The notes under the pieces were generated by a model. That model searched no databases. It was given only the letters and a program-made list of their open reading frames with translations, and was not told the origin of the DNA. The translations under genes were made by a program, and so were the position numbers. This document shows positions 1-10,700 of a stretch of DNA of 64,000 bases, piece by piece (positions within the stretch are counted from its first letter, which is position 1; every line of letters starts with the position of its first letter). This stretch comes from Cristatella mucedo (lineage: Eukaryota; Bryozoa; Phylactolaemata; Cristatellidae): assembly GCA_009760855.2 (NCBI GenBank), contig WPIO01000006.1, forward strand, positions 7,012,501 to 7,076,500. Direction: 5' to 3'.

Positions 1-622
1 TATAGCGCACTCACAGCCTAAGCGGCTTTCGGTACGCATTCGGTAGCCAACAAACTTCGTCTCACGCAACAAAGAGAAAGTGGGAAGCATAGCAGTCAGG
101 AGTGCAGTTGAGGTAGTGAGTAGCATAGAAGTAGCAGCTCAGGACCGCTGAAAAGGATGAGCCATAGTCGGCAGCAGGAGAGTGGTTGTCGTTGCGTAAG
201 AATTGTGGAAGCGAGTTCCACAGTCCAGGACCTGCAGAGCTAAAGCTTCTGTCGCCAACGGTCTTTAAGCGGAGGAATGGAACTGCTAATTTGTTGTCCA
301 CACCGGACCTGAGGGCGCGAAGAGGCTGAAACTGGTGCAGCAGTTCAGCTAGGTACGAAGGAGCCAAGCCGTGGCGGGCCTTGTGGGTCAGCGTGAGAAC
401 TTTGCTCTATATCCGTTGCTCAACCGACAACCATCCTAGCTCTTTCAGCAAAGGAGACACATGCTCAAACTTCAGGGACTTGAAGACTAGCCTTACAGCC
501 ATATTCACAGTCAGCTGCAGTAGCCTAGTTGCTTTCTTTGGTGGCTCAGCCAAAAGGGAATTACAATAATCAAGCCGAGACAGAACTAAGGAGCTAATCA
601 AATTTTTTGCAAGCCACTGTGG
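1..622 (-). mobile_element. LINE-A 3' fragment (non-LTR retrotransposon)
   Basis: Minus-strand translation gives two broken frames. The upstream one (694-407) contains [15 protein letters not shown] and the downstream one (367-62) contains LLHQFQPLRALRSGVDNKL and SFSSAGPGLWNSLPQF. These are the C-terminal region of a LINE reverse transcriptase protein and match the plus-strand copies at 3296-5777 and 21446-22773. The copy is cut by the window edge on its 3' side and stops near 622, where an unrelated GC-rich block begins. It is inactive. Confidence 0.85.
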
Positions 623-900
623 ATGAGAGCTCCCAATCTTGGATGGGGATCGGACGTAATGTATGACGCGAAGGTTCGATCGGAGGGTGAGCAAAGAAAG
701 ATAGAGCAGCTACTCGCGGCCGCTACCTTCGGCCGACCGCAGCCCGCGAGCAATTTCGAGCGCGCCGCCGGCGAGTTCCGCACGGCGCTGGCTGTCCCGG
801 CTTTGATTCGGCAGCAGGCCGCGAGGAGAAGGGTGTCTAAACCGCAGCGTGCAACCGCGGCGGCGGCTTCTGCTGAATCGCCGCTGCAGCCGCCGGCTGA

Positions 901-1119
901 GTGTTGGCAAACTGCCGTCCCAGAATCCATCCCAGAATCCACCACGTCACGTTTGCAGGCGGGAAGCTGCTGCTCAACCACGTCCAGCTAGGATTCGCCG
1001 AGTACGTCGACAATGGAGACGTTCTTGAAGCGCTGGGCCTGCCGCGAAGCGCAGCCGAACAGCTGCCCGTGCCGCTGCCGGACGCCGGCGGTTGCACCAG
1101 CGGCTCGTGCACAGCCTAG
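901..1119 (+). other. Unrecognised open frame, possible exon
   Basis: This frame opens after a stop at 898-900 and ends at a TAG at 1117-1119. A possible splice acceptor (ACGTTTGCAG) at 950-959 precedes a stretch reading GGKLLLNHVQLGFAEYVDNG and then DVLEALGLP. Its composition looks like protein rather than chance, but I do not recognise the family. The start codon is not established, since the frame begins with GTG. It could be a terminal exon whose other exons lie to the left, or a transposon remnant. Confidence 0.15.
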
Positions 1120-1611
1120 TGGCTCGCAGACGACAGAGTCGCCTCCCAGTCGCAGCTTGCGACTAGCCTCTAGCGACGCCCGTCGTCTCGTCATGACGTC
1201 TATGGCGCGCGCGAAATTACCAGGCCGCCCTGCTGCAGTTAGCGACTGCCTGAATCGCAATTGAAACAAAAACAGCCGTCGTCGACGGTGCTTTCAGCTT
1301 ACTCGTTCGCATAAATACAGCTCCGTCAGTCTCGTCGTTTTAAGCTGGGCTTCACATTTATTTTCTTTGAGCGCACTGCTGCGCGCCGAAAGAGCACTTT
1401 CAGCAGAGCGGTGGCGCACAACTTCTCGGAAGTTGTCTCGAGTGACCGCGGTTTTACTGGCCGATCGGTGTAGGTCAGTCTGTCCGTCTGTCTGAGGTCA
1501 GTCTGCCCTTCATCCACTCCTCCTCTCCCTTAACCGCACGCCATTCTTCCAAAGCGGCAACGCGCCAACTGCACAGAACGCTAACAAAATACGTTCGCCT
1601 GCTGGCGGTTC

Positions 1612-1643
1612 GCCGACGCATCGTCCGCGGACGATGCGTCGGC
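1612..1643. repeat. Perfect 32-bp palindrome
   Basis: The sequence from GCCGACGCATCGTCC at 1612 reads identically on the opposite strand through 1643, with no mismatch and no loop. It lies inside the GC-rich block and does not overlap a recognised gene. Confidence 0.9.
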
Positions 1644-2037
1644 CTCACGCACGCGGAAGCTCAGCGAACCGGAAGCTGCTGCTGCGAGCACGAGCGGCTC
1701 TCGCTCCTCCGTCTCGCTCGGGCGCTGCTGCAGGGTAATTCGCTTCGCTGAACGCGAGCGAACTCACGGCGGGCGCAGCGAGCTCACCCCGATGGCTCCT
1801 CATTTGATACTCGCAACCAGAGCGTCTCTGGTTGAATTGTGGCGCGCAACGCGTTTATTGAGAGCGCTATCTTACTCGGGCTGCAGACGCAAACATTATT
1901 TGAAGCAAAAGTTGGACTCGCTGATATCGGAGCTAAAATATGTCGATGGCGGGCAGCCTAGTGCGAGTAAGGCCGAGACGATTTTGAAGCAATGAGTCAA
2001 GTATGCTAATGACGGAACGAGGAGCGAACCCAACAGT

Positions 2038-2164
2038 GCGGTCCTGGCTTGGCCCAGGGATTAAGGTGCTCGCCCTTCATGACAATGGCCAAGGTCGTGG
2101 GCTCGACCCCAGCGGCCTACGTGCAGCGCCTAGATAGGGATTAAGTTCTCCTAGGGGGCCAAAC

Positions 2165-2202
<38 letters not shown>
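2038..2202 (+). mobile_element. SINE-2 copy with TA-repeat tail
   Basis: This copy shares TTAAGGTGCTCGCCCT, GGTCGTGGGCTCGA and a GGATTAAGTTCTCCTAGGGG-type end with copies at 24665, 34262 and 41095 (plus) and 29945 (minus). The GGCTCGA core resembles a tRNA B box, suggesting a tRNA-derived SINE. The 3' tail runs into (TA)n at 2169-2202. Confidence 0.65.
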
Positions 2203-2203
<1 letters not shown>

Positions 2204-3049
2204 CTAGCTTAAGCTCATGAAAAATCATGATAGGTCTTAGAGTTGCAATACAATGCGGCCCTTAGTGCCCGCTGATTTAGTGGTAAAGCCCAGCGTTGGT
2301 AGTTATCCTGGCCTACTGTCAGGTCGGGGATCAGGGGGGCTGATCAATGGGATGACAGAATCATACCCTCAGTCTCTCTCTCTGTTTTTTCAAACCTGTC
2401 ATAAGTGAGACGTTCACCGAGCTTTGACTCTGCTCGAACCTTCTCCAGGGCTTCTTCGTCAGCCAGGGTTCCTGTTGAGTTTCTGCACTATGGTACCAAG
2501 AGGTTTCCTTAGTTGCTTGTTTTTTGTCGTTCTTGCCGGTAAAGGGTACGCTTATATTCTGCTACCTTTGCTCCTCCATTGCTCTAAAAAGTAGCCGATC
2601 CACACTGGCGTGCGGGGGGACCTTAAGTCTTATATAAAAATCGTAGACGCATAAACTCCAATTTCGCTTTTTGAAGGCGAGCCTGAGTGTCCCCTGGCCT
2701 AGCTGGCGAGCCCTCCCCACTGAACTGAATATTCTTATACGAAGAACGTTAACTTATGTAATTTATTCGTTGGCGTCGAATGGTGAATCAACATTAAATT
2801 TAGTTGTACGTGTCGTACGGCCGTAATGCCCATCTTTGAATTTATATAAACCCTACTTGCAGAATCTAGGGCAGATTCTAGCAATGAGTGTCCATTACAA
2901 GTTAAGAGCATCACGACTTCCGGTCGTTCTGGCAGGTTTTCAATACGCCAAAGTTGGGAAGGGCCGGAAGTGCCAGTCGTCACTTCATGCGACTACAATG
3001 GGGGTCATAGTGGAGACACAGCAACGCAGCGCGAATGCCATGGCCATCT
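2203..3049. other. Intergenic, nothing recognised
   Basis: I see no gene here. A degenerate tRNA-like stretch around 2266-2345 (CTGATTTAGTGGTAAAGCCC) may be an old SINE. The short open frames are not supported. Confidence 0.4.
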
Positions 3050-3295
3050 TAAAAATAATAAAAATAATAATGCACTTGATAAAGCGCCCTCAGAGAACTC
3101 AATCTCTTTCTAGGCGCTTTACATTTGCCGCAAAGGGAAACGTGATTGAATGCTGAGTAATATCATGCTTGATAAACAACATGAATAACATGGTTAGGGG
3201 TGACATGCACAGGGTCAGCATGCAAGTGTGGTTAGTGGTAGCATGCACAGTGTTTGCACGCATAAACACACGAAGGACGTTAATCATGGCACCCA
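3050..3295 (-). mobile_element. LINE-B 3' end, left part of an interrupted copy
   Basis: Read on the minus strand, this is the 3' untranslated end of LINE-B and terminates in TTATTATT-type repeats (AATAATAATGCACTTGAT on the plus strand at about 3058-3080). The copy is broken at about 3295 by LINE-A and resumes at about 5778. Confidence 0.85.
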
Positions 3296-5777
3296 CGTCG
3301 GTGGCCACATTCTAGATCTCGTGATCACTAAGGATGTTTTTTTCCACGGACCTTGTAGTGTGCCCACTGACCCTCTCAGATCATTGTTCAGTCTTGTTTA
3401 CTGTTCCTGCTCCCTTGCAAGTACAGGGCAATGTCGAATTTGTCAAACGACGTAGCTTACATAGCATTGACATGGACAAGTTTTTGAAATCTGTATGTGA
3501 TGCAGGTCTTCTTGGTCTGCATTCAGACCCAACCGACAGCCTCGATACCCTCACTGATGCTATGAACATAACACTCAAGAGTGCTCTTGACAAGCATGCT
3601 CCCGTTCGCTCTATCCGTGTTCGAAGTCGTGGAGATTCAATTCAATTTACGAAAAAACTCCTGAAGATGCGCCGTGTTAAGCGCACGCTTGAACGTCGTT
3701 TCAAGAAATCGGGGTCTGATGCAGATTTAGTCAATTAAAAAGACTTCCTTCGAGTTTACACCCAAAAGCTTAAAAAAACCAGGGCTTCTTTTTTCATTAG
3801 AAAGCTTAATTCCTGCCAGTCGGACACTAAACAGGTTTATAAGACAGTAAACCATTTACTGGCAAATGCTGAGGGGTCTGACTCCCCAGATATTAAGGAC
3901 TCAGCCGAAAAGTTCTCAGCGTTCTTTACTGAAGAACCTGTGCACATTCGTGCCTCTATTAAGCCCCCTCCGACTAAAGCAATCACGGTTCAACGACCTG
4001 TGACCTTTCTTACAAGGTTCTCCGAGGTTTCTGCAAGCGATGTGGCTTCTCTAATAAGGTCAAGCAAAAAGAGCTCGTCTCCTGAAGACCCTATACCTTC
4101 ATCTCTGTGGTCTTCACTGGCAGACCAACTTAGCCCTGCCATAACCGAGATTGTTAATACTTCTTTGGGAAAAGGGGTCGTCCCCAAGTCCTTAAATCGG
4201 CAATCGTTAGACCTATTCTTAAAAAGCCCGGATTAGACACAGAGGTCCTAGCAAACTACCGCCTAGTTTCCCTTCTTAATTTCTTATCAAAGATTCTTGA
4301 AAAAATTATTGCTAAGCAGCTAGTTGAACATATTGAAAATAATGGAATGTCAGAAACATTTCAATCAGGGTTCAAGAGACAGCACTCTACTGAAGCTGCT
4401 CTCCTCCGTGTTAACAATGACATTATACGTGGCAACGACGACGGGAATGTCACTGCCCTAGCCCTTCTAGATCTGTCTGCTACCTTCGACGTCATTGATC
4501 ACGAAGTTCTGCTTGAACGATTGAGAACAACGATCGGTCTGGCAGACGAAGCACTGGCGTGAATTAAATCATACTTGTCTGATCGTGTTCAATCCGTGTC
4601 GTGTGGGGGTCAGGTCTCACGCACGAGAAGGGTCACCTGTGGGGTCTGTACTTGGTCCCTTGCTGTTCTCCATTTATACACAATCTCTGGGAAAAGTGAT
4701 TAAGGCCCATGGCATAGGATAACACTTCTATGCTGACGATACACAGTTTTATTTGTCATTCAAACCGTCGGAATCTGCTGCGGCAACTGAGAAATTGAAT
4801 GCTTGCCTTACCGATATTCGATCCTGGATGTCGGAAAACTTCCTGAAATTAAATGATAAAACCGAACTGCTGCTCATAGGACACCCTAAGCGTGTGGCTG
4901 GATTAAAAGGCATTGCTCTTTTAATAGGCGATGCTATTGTGCAACCATCACCACGTGCTCGAAATCAAGGTGTCGTTTTCGACAGCTGCCTCAATTTCAA
5001 AAGCTTCATTCAGAAGTCTGCTTCTACAGCTAGCCATCACATCCAATCCCTATCCAAGATTAGGAGCTGTCTCCCACAGTGGCTTGTAAAAAATTAACTA
5101 GCTCTTTAGTTCTATCTCGGCTTGATTATTGTAATTCCCTTTTGACTGGGCTGCCAAAGAAAGCTATTATGTCACTACAGCGGACTATGAATATGGCTGC
5201 AAAGCTGATCGTCAAGTCCCAGCGGTTTGAGCACGTGTCTCTTTTTCTGAAAGAGCTAGGATGGTTGCCGGTTGAGCAAAGGATACAGAGCAAAGTTCTT
5301 ACGCTGACCCACAAGGCCCGCCACGGCTTGGCTCCTTCATACCTAGCTGAACTGCAGCATCAGTTTCAGCTTGTTCACGCCCTCAGGTCCTGTGTGGACA
5401 ATAAATTAGCTGTCCCGTTCCTCCGCTTAAAGACAGTTGGCGATAGAAGCTTTAGCTCTGCAGGTCCTAGACTGTGGAACTCGCTTCCACAATTCTTGAG
5501 CAACGACAACTACTTTCCTACTGCCGGCTATGGCACATCCTTTTCAGCGGTCCTGAGCTGCTACTACTATGCTACTCATTACCTCAACTGCTCTCCTGAC
5601 TCTGCTATGCTTCCCACTTTTTCATTGTTGGGTGAGACGAAGTCTGTTGGCTACCGAATACGTACCGAAAGCCACTTAGGCTGTGAGTGGGCTATACAAA
5701 ACTGTCCTGCGTAACACCCAAATGGTCTTTATGACTTTGTGGAGTTACAGACGGAGATACATTACATTACATTACGG
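3296..5777 (+). mobile_element. LINE-A, 5'-truncated, with reverse transcriptase remnants
   Basis: The plus strand encodes, in broken frames, the end of an endonuclease domain (GGHILDLVITKD, LSDHCSVLFT), a linker, and a reverse transcriptase with FQSGFKRQHSTEAALLRV, LLDLSATFDVIDHEVLL and the catalytic FYADDTQ motif near 4725-4750. A C-terminal part follows ([32 protein letters not shown]) and ends at 5714. The copy has in-frame stops, frameshifts and a lost N-terminal half, so it is dead. The 3' end carries short CATTA repeats (about 5758-5775). It is inserted into a LINE-B copy. Confidence 0.9.
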
Positions 5778-6515
5778 ATCATAGGAGCCCATGAATGCTG
5801 TCCTAAATAGGTGTCTTTTAAGTTCTTTTTAAATGTGGTCAAGTCAGGGGATGTTCTGACGCAGGTCGGGAGGGAGTTCCAGGCTTTGGGAGCATACGAA
5901 CTAAATACACGGTCTCCAAAGGATTTCAGGTTTGTACGAGGTATTGGCAAACTGTTGGATTCCGAAAAGCAGGTGGTACGATGGTTGGCCTGGTGCGGGA
6001 GTAGATCTGAGAGATAGACTGGAGCCAAAGACTGAAGGGACCTAAAAGTGAGCGACAAAACCTTGAAGTCGATCCGTTGCTTGACAGGGAGCCGGTGCTG
6101 GTCGGCGAGAACTGGTGTGATGTGGCAACTGCTACGCTCACGACAGACAAGCCTAGCTGCAGAGTTTTGCACCAGCTGTAAGCGCTTGATTGCACATGCT
6201 GGTAAACCAGCAAGCAGTGAGTTACAGAAGTCAAGTCGGGATGTCACAAATGCATGGACCAACTTAGATGTGGTATCCTTATCTAAACAAGCCTGAATTT
6301 TAGCAATGCTATGTAGCTGAAAGTAGGCAGACTTGATTAGGGTGCTGATGTGGTCGTCTAACGAGAGGTCACTTTGGAACATGACACCCAGATTTCGAGC
6401 TGATTCAACAGGAGATATGCTGGCAGAGCCAATTTTGAGCGTGATCATTTGAGAACCCTTCCAAGTTTCCAGGCCTGTATTTCTAGGCCCTAGCATTTCG
6501 AGAATTAATTTAAAC
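5778..6515 (-). mobile_element. LINE-B C-terminal reverse transcriptase part, right part of the interrupted copy
   Basis: A minus-strand frame of 244 codons (6496 down to 5762) includes [58 protein letters not shown] and [20 protein letters not shown]. This is the C-terminal domain shared by all LINE-B copies in this window. Its 3' untranslated end is at 3050-3295, separated by the LINE-A insertion. Confidence 0.9.
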
Positions 6516-7716
6516 TATGGGAGTGCATGTTGCAGCCACATAGGCACACAGCAGCAAATGATCCCCTTCTAGTACTTTCAACTCACAATTGCTGTACCGT
6601 CGTCGTCGTTGTACTACACATAGAGCACATAGAACTATCCGTAAACGTGAAGTCAGTGACTATGACGGACGGACTTACTAACAAATCTAGCTTATCACGG
6701 GTGTGAAAGGTCAACATCAGACATTTCAAGGACGATGACGGTGACCAACGTAGAGCAAGAAGAGGCTTATGTAGAAGTTTCATTTGGCGAAATCAGAAAA
6801 CTAACATAATTACACGGGACGTCAGAGTCATTCATTTTCCATGCATGTTTTTAACTTGCTTCGGTTGATTGTCTTGCGTCTTGGCCGTGATTGCATGTGC
6901 AACGAATAAAGGCAGATCGCTTTTCATATGCCAGTCATTGCTACTGTGGCATCAGCGACTGCGGTGACTTGCCGTGAGTTGCGGCTACCGTACAAGCGAG
7001 CTAATGCGACGGACTGCTGCTGCTCTAATGTTTCCCACCCGAGTCTTCCAATAGCTCCAGGAAGCTATTGCTGATGGCACTGGTAGCTGTGCATGCAATT
7101 TACTTCGCGATGTGGACCAGGCCTATTACTAATTGCTTCTGCAGTGGTACAGGCTGCTAGAGCCCAGCCCAACGTTGGCAGTGCAACAGACGCTGTCACT
7201 CGGTAGTAGCTGGCGGTACTGTCAAAGTCCAGACCGCAAGCCGAAGCTAGCGAGATGCATGGAAAGCAGCAAATGCAGGCAAAGGAAACGGATATAGGAG
7301 CCAAGCAGACAGCCTTCACAGCGAGCATAATTATGATCTGTTCTTAAGCAACATTCATTAGAGTCACTACAGTGGCAAAACATAAAAAATTCGACAGTTT
7401 AATGGCAGCAACAGAAAGCGAGCACAGCAGCTGAAGGGCAAAGCAGAAGTGCTGCTGGGCAGGGCAGGCAAATCCTGCTCATAGCTAGCACTAACTACTA
7501 AACTGGTACAGACTCGGCCTGTACATGCCTCCCAGAAATCGCTGTCTGCCTTAAGCTCCACAAATGTACTTGAAAATGAATGCAAAATAACACCGGTGTC
7601 AAGGCCAACAGAAGTGGTCCACTCGTACTCCGTTGACTCGACACTTGAGCAGTGTACTGGCGAAGCCCCGAGATGACGGCTAGTGATGAAATATTCATCA
7701 AAAACGATTCAGCCAC
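6516..7716. other. INTS11 3' flank and 3' untranslated region
   Basis: I recognise no gene or repeat. The right-hand part (below 7717) should be INTS11 3' untranslated sequence. No canonical AATAAA is seen on the minus strand within about 300 bp of the stop. Confidence 0.5.
7398..7403 (-). terminator. INTS11: Possible INTS11 polyadenylation signal (ATTAAA)
   Basis: TTTAAT on the plus strand reads ATTAAA on the minus strand, about 314 nt past the INTS11 stop codon. It is the nearest near-consensus signal I see. The hexamer alone is weak evidence. Confidence 0.3.
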
Positions 7717-10700
7717 CTAAACTTTGATGTTTTTTAAGAACTCAAGCAGATAGCTTCCCAATTCTTCATCCTACAAGAACTATGCAATATTAGGTATGGC
7801 AGTGCTGGATTGGGGATACTATCTTGACCGGATTGTGGGTGATATCTCACGGGAAAATTAGCATAGCTATACAGCGATTCTATTTGACGATGCTCCAACT
7901 TGTAAAAGGTTAGGTCAAAAGTGCCGGGGAGGGGGGTGTGAGCATACTAGCTTGGCAAACAGAAATGGCAGGCATGCACTTAGGTATACACAGGTACAAT
8001 ATAATCAGTAGGTGCAGCAACCGCCCCTACTATGCCGGTCATGAACGCACAGAAGCCACTGGAAAAAGATCACAGAGAAAATCTGCTAGGAGCAAATACA
8101 AAGGTGGAAAGGGGGCTATTGCATATACGCTAACTCATGGTTCGCCATGCACTGCCACACTTACCGTGACAGAGACACCATCTTTATATACAATGCGTTC
8201 GAAAAAAAAATCGATTTTGAATATACACATCCATTCTAAGTTAGATGCCTTTATGAGGGGATGAGACACCGCGAGTATGGCATGCCAGCTGATGAGTTTC
8301 GCCTGGCGATTGCCCAATTCATCGACATCGATGGCCATCTTTTCTCGGCCAAACGGTAAACATTTTTCGTCGTATAGATAGGCACCAACCGATTCAGCAG
8401 AGTGCAATAGTATATACCAGCTTGAAAGAAACTTCAGCCATATGCAGCTTGCATAGCTCAGCCACCCCGATCTCTCCAGACCACCCTCAGCTAGTGCTGG
8501 GCAATCCACATCAAACAGCAGTGTCTTAAGGATGCAAACCTGCTTCAGCATTACATTCGTCACTACTTGACATTCCGTTGTCCTGGTAATATTCCGGCTT
8601 CAGATGCTTAGAATAAAAAAAATCGAAATTGGTGGGTCTCCACAGCCTCGGGTCAGCCCAGTGGCAAGGTTCTCACTCTTTACGACTTAAGTCGTGGGTT
8701 CGAGTCCTGCAGCAGGTGATCCTGTATTGTAAATGGCACACGGTGGTCACAGCCGGTAAGGCTCTTCCGCCGCTGGGCAAGTATGGAGTGGAAACCACCT
8801 TTTTTTTAGCACCTCATACATAGTTTAGTTTTCGCTTGCCTCATGCAGTGGCTACCTCCACGGCAATTATAAAGATCACATAGCTTTTCGGTTAGTAGGA
8901 GCCCTGCCTGTTGGCAACAATGAATTCCGATTAGCTAGATACGGACTGTAGAAATAGTCGAATACTAACGGATACTTATACCAGCAAGGCGTTGGAACCA
9001 GGAGTGGGCTAGACACAATTGCAAGCAGGTGCAGATGAGACATATCCTCTCGGGGACACACACACCGTTCTCAATACGAACATGCCAGTCACATTCAACA
9101 GTTTGGTTTTCTTTTCTTTCGAATCCCAGCAACGTCACACTAATTCAATGCTATTCTACAACAAGGATTACAGGCTTAGATCATTTACCCTTTGATGAGA
9201 AGGGCTAAATGCTCTTATTGAATATCACAATATCGTAAGCACTTGAAATAATAACAATTTGGGAATATATTGAATATGAAAAAATTGACACCATGTCCAA
9301 GAAATAGGCACTGATCCCCGAATATGGTGGGAGTGGACATATAAGTATGCTGCTCTTAACAGGCACATGAGCTGCATGGATTCAATACAAGATAAGTCAC
9401 TAATGTGGAGCTCTTATATTGAAAGCCAGCTGAGCAGATCCCGGGAAAAGCAGCCAATCGTGCAGGAAAGCATATCCAAATTTTGGGCAGCCACTAATGT
9501 AGGCACGACTTATCATATGGCTGGCAGCTCACACAATGACACGGCTTGATCACGACAACAATGACAGCAACTTGCTTTACTCTGCCTTTTTTATACACAT
9601 ATCAGCTAGCTACTTCCTTACGAATGTGTATTTCAGTTCTCATTTACGTTTTTCTTGCTTAGGGCCAATGCTCAGGTCAATGCGAGACGATAATGCTGAC
9701 TTGGCTTATAGATATTTAGGGTGCCAAATGAAAAACTAGTTGGATCAATTCAGAGACAGACATACACACACACTCGCATGGGTGATTTTCACGTGCACAA
9801 GTTCATGCGATCGTGCGTGCATACATGTAACCACGTTGCAGAGAAAACACGGAAAAATATCACAATTAAGATTTGCTTGCACAACATCACCAATTAAAAA
9901 AGTTGACTGATATAAGATAATCTGACGAACATATCCTCCAGAAAGTCCAAGCAGCGATTGCAGATCCTAGCAATTTATGTCGGATAATTAAGTCAAACGA
10001 AATGCACAGCCCGCGCACAAACCAGAAGCAAAAATACCTGGTAAGACCAAGAGAGCAGAGCCGACTTCTCGAAATCATCTTTGTCTCCGGGAGTTAGCTT
10101 GACAAGCACAGAATCCGATATAGAAATGGAGCCGTCGGCTGAATAGGTAAGCTCGTATGCATTGATTTTGCTGAAATAAACAAAACAGGAGTGATGGCAC
10201 AACGAAAACGAGTGCTAACCCGGAGCTTGGGGTTTAAGTTTACTCGAGCCTGCGCATACTCTTCCACTGCGACAAACGAAAAGCAAACTAGAGACACTGA
10301 ATATCTAATTCACAGGCCGATCAGTATACTATCTTGAATAAAACGTGTCTCAGTTTTTTGTTAGCTCGACAGTCATGTAACTGCTACCAATGAAGCCTCC
10401 AGAGCACTAGATGCCAGACCTAGTATCTTAGTCATAGTGATCCCCAGATTCATTTGGACACCTCGAGTTCAGTTACTTTGCTCCCAAAGCCTGGGAAATC
10501 GCCGACGCCTAACGTCATGACAACCCTGACTAGACACACAATCTTTAAAAACAGAGCTATTTCCCAACATCTTCTCCATTCATGTTAATTTTCCCAGTGT
10601 GCTCAAGAAGTTCAGTGCATATTATCACTAAGCAATTTATATGCTTCATGTAGAGCACCTCTGAAAGTGCCGACAGACATGGAGATTTAGTTCTAAGGGA

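Larger units (their letters stand above)
626..2038. other. GC-rich block of unknown nature
   Basis: This block is much richer in G+C and CpG than its surroundings. It sits between a LINE-A fragment and a SINE-2 copy. It holds several short open frames, none of which I recognise, a TATA-like run with an initiator-like TCAGTC near 1310-1335, and a perfect palindrome at 1612-1643. It could be the first exons and promoter of an unrecognised gene or the body of an LTR-type element. I cannot decide between these. Confidence 0.35.

Noticed and set aside
8625-8815. tRNA B-box-like sequence considered as a true tRNA gene
   Set aside because: The A-box region and cloverleaf pairing are poor, and the same sequence with the same non-tRNA body recurs at 39478-39657 and 40880-41055, which is a SINE pattern.
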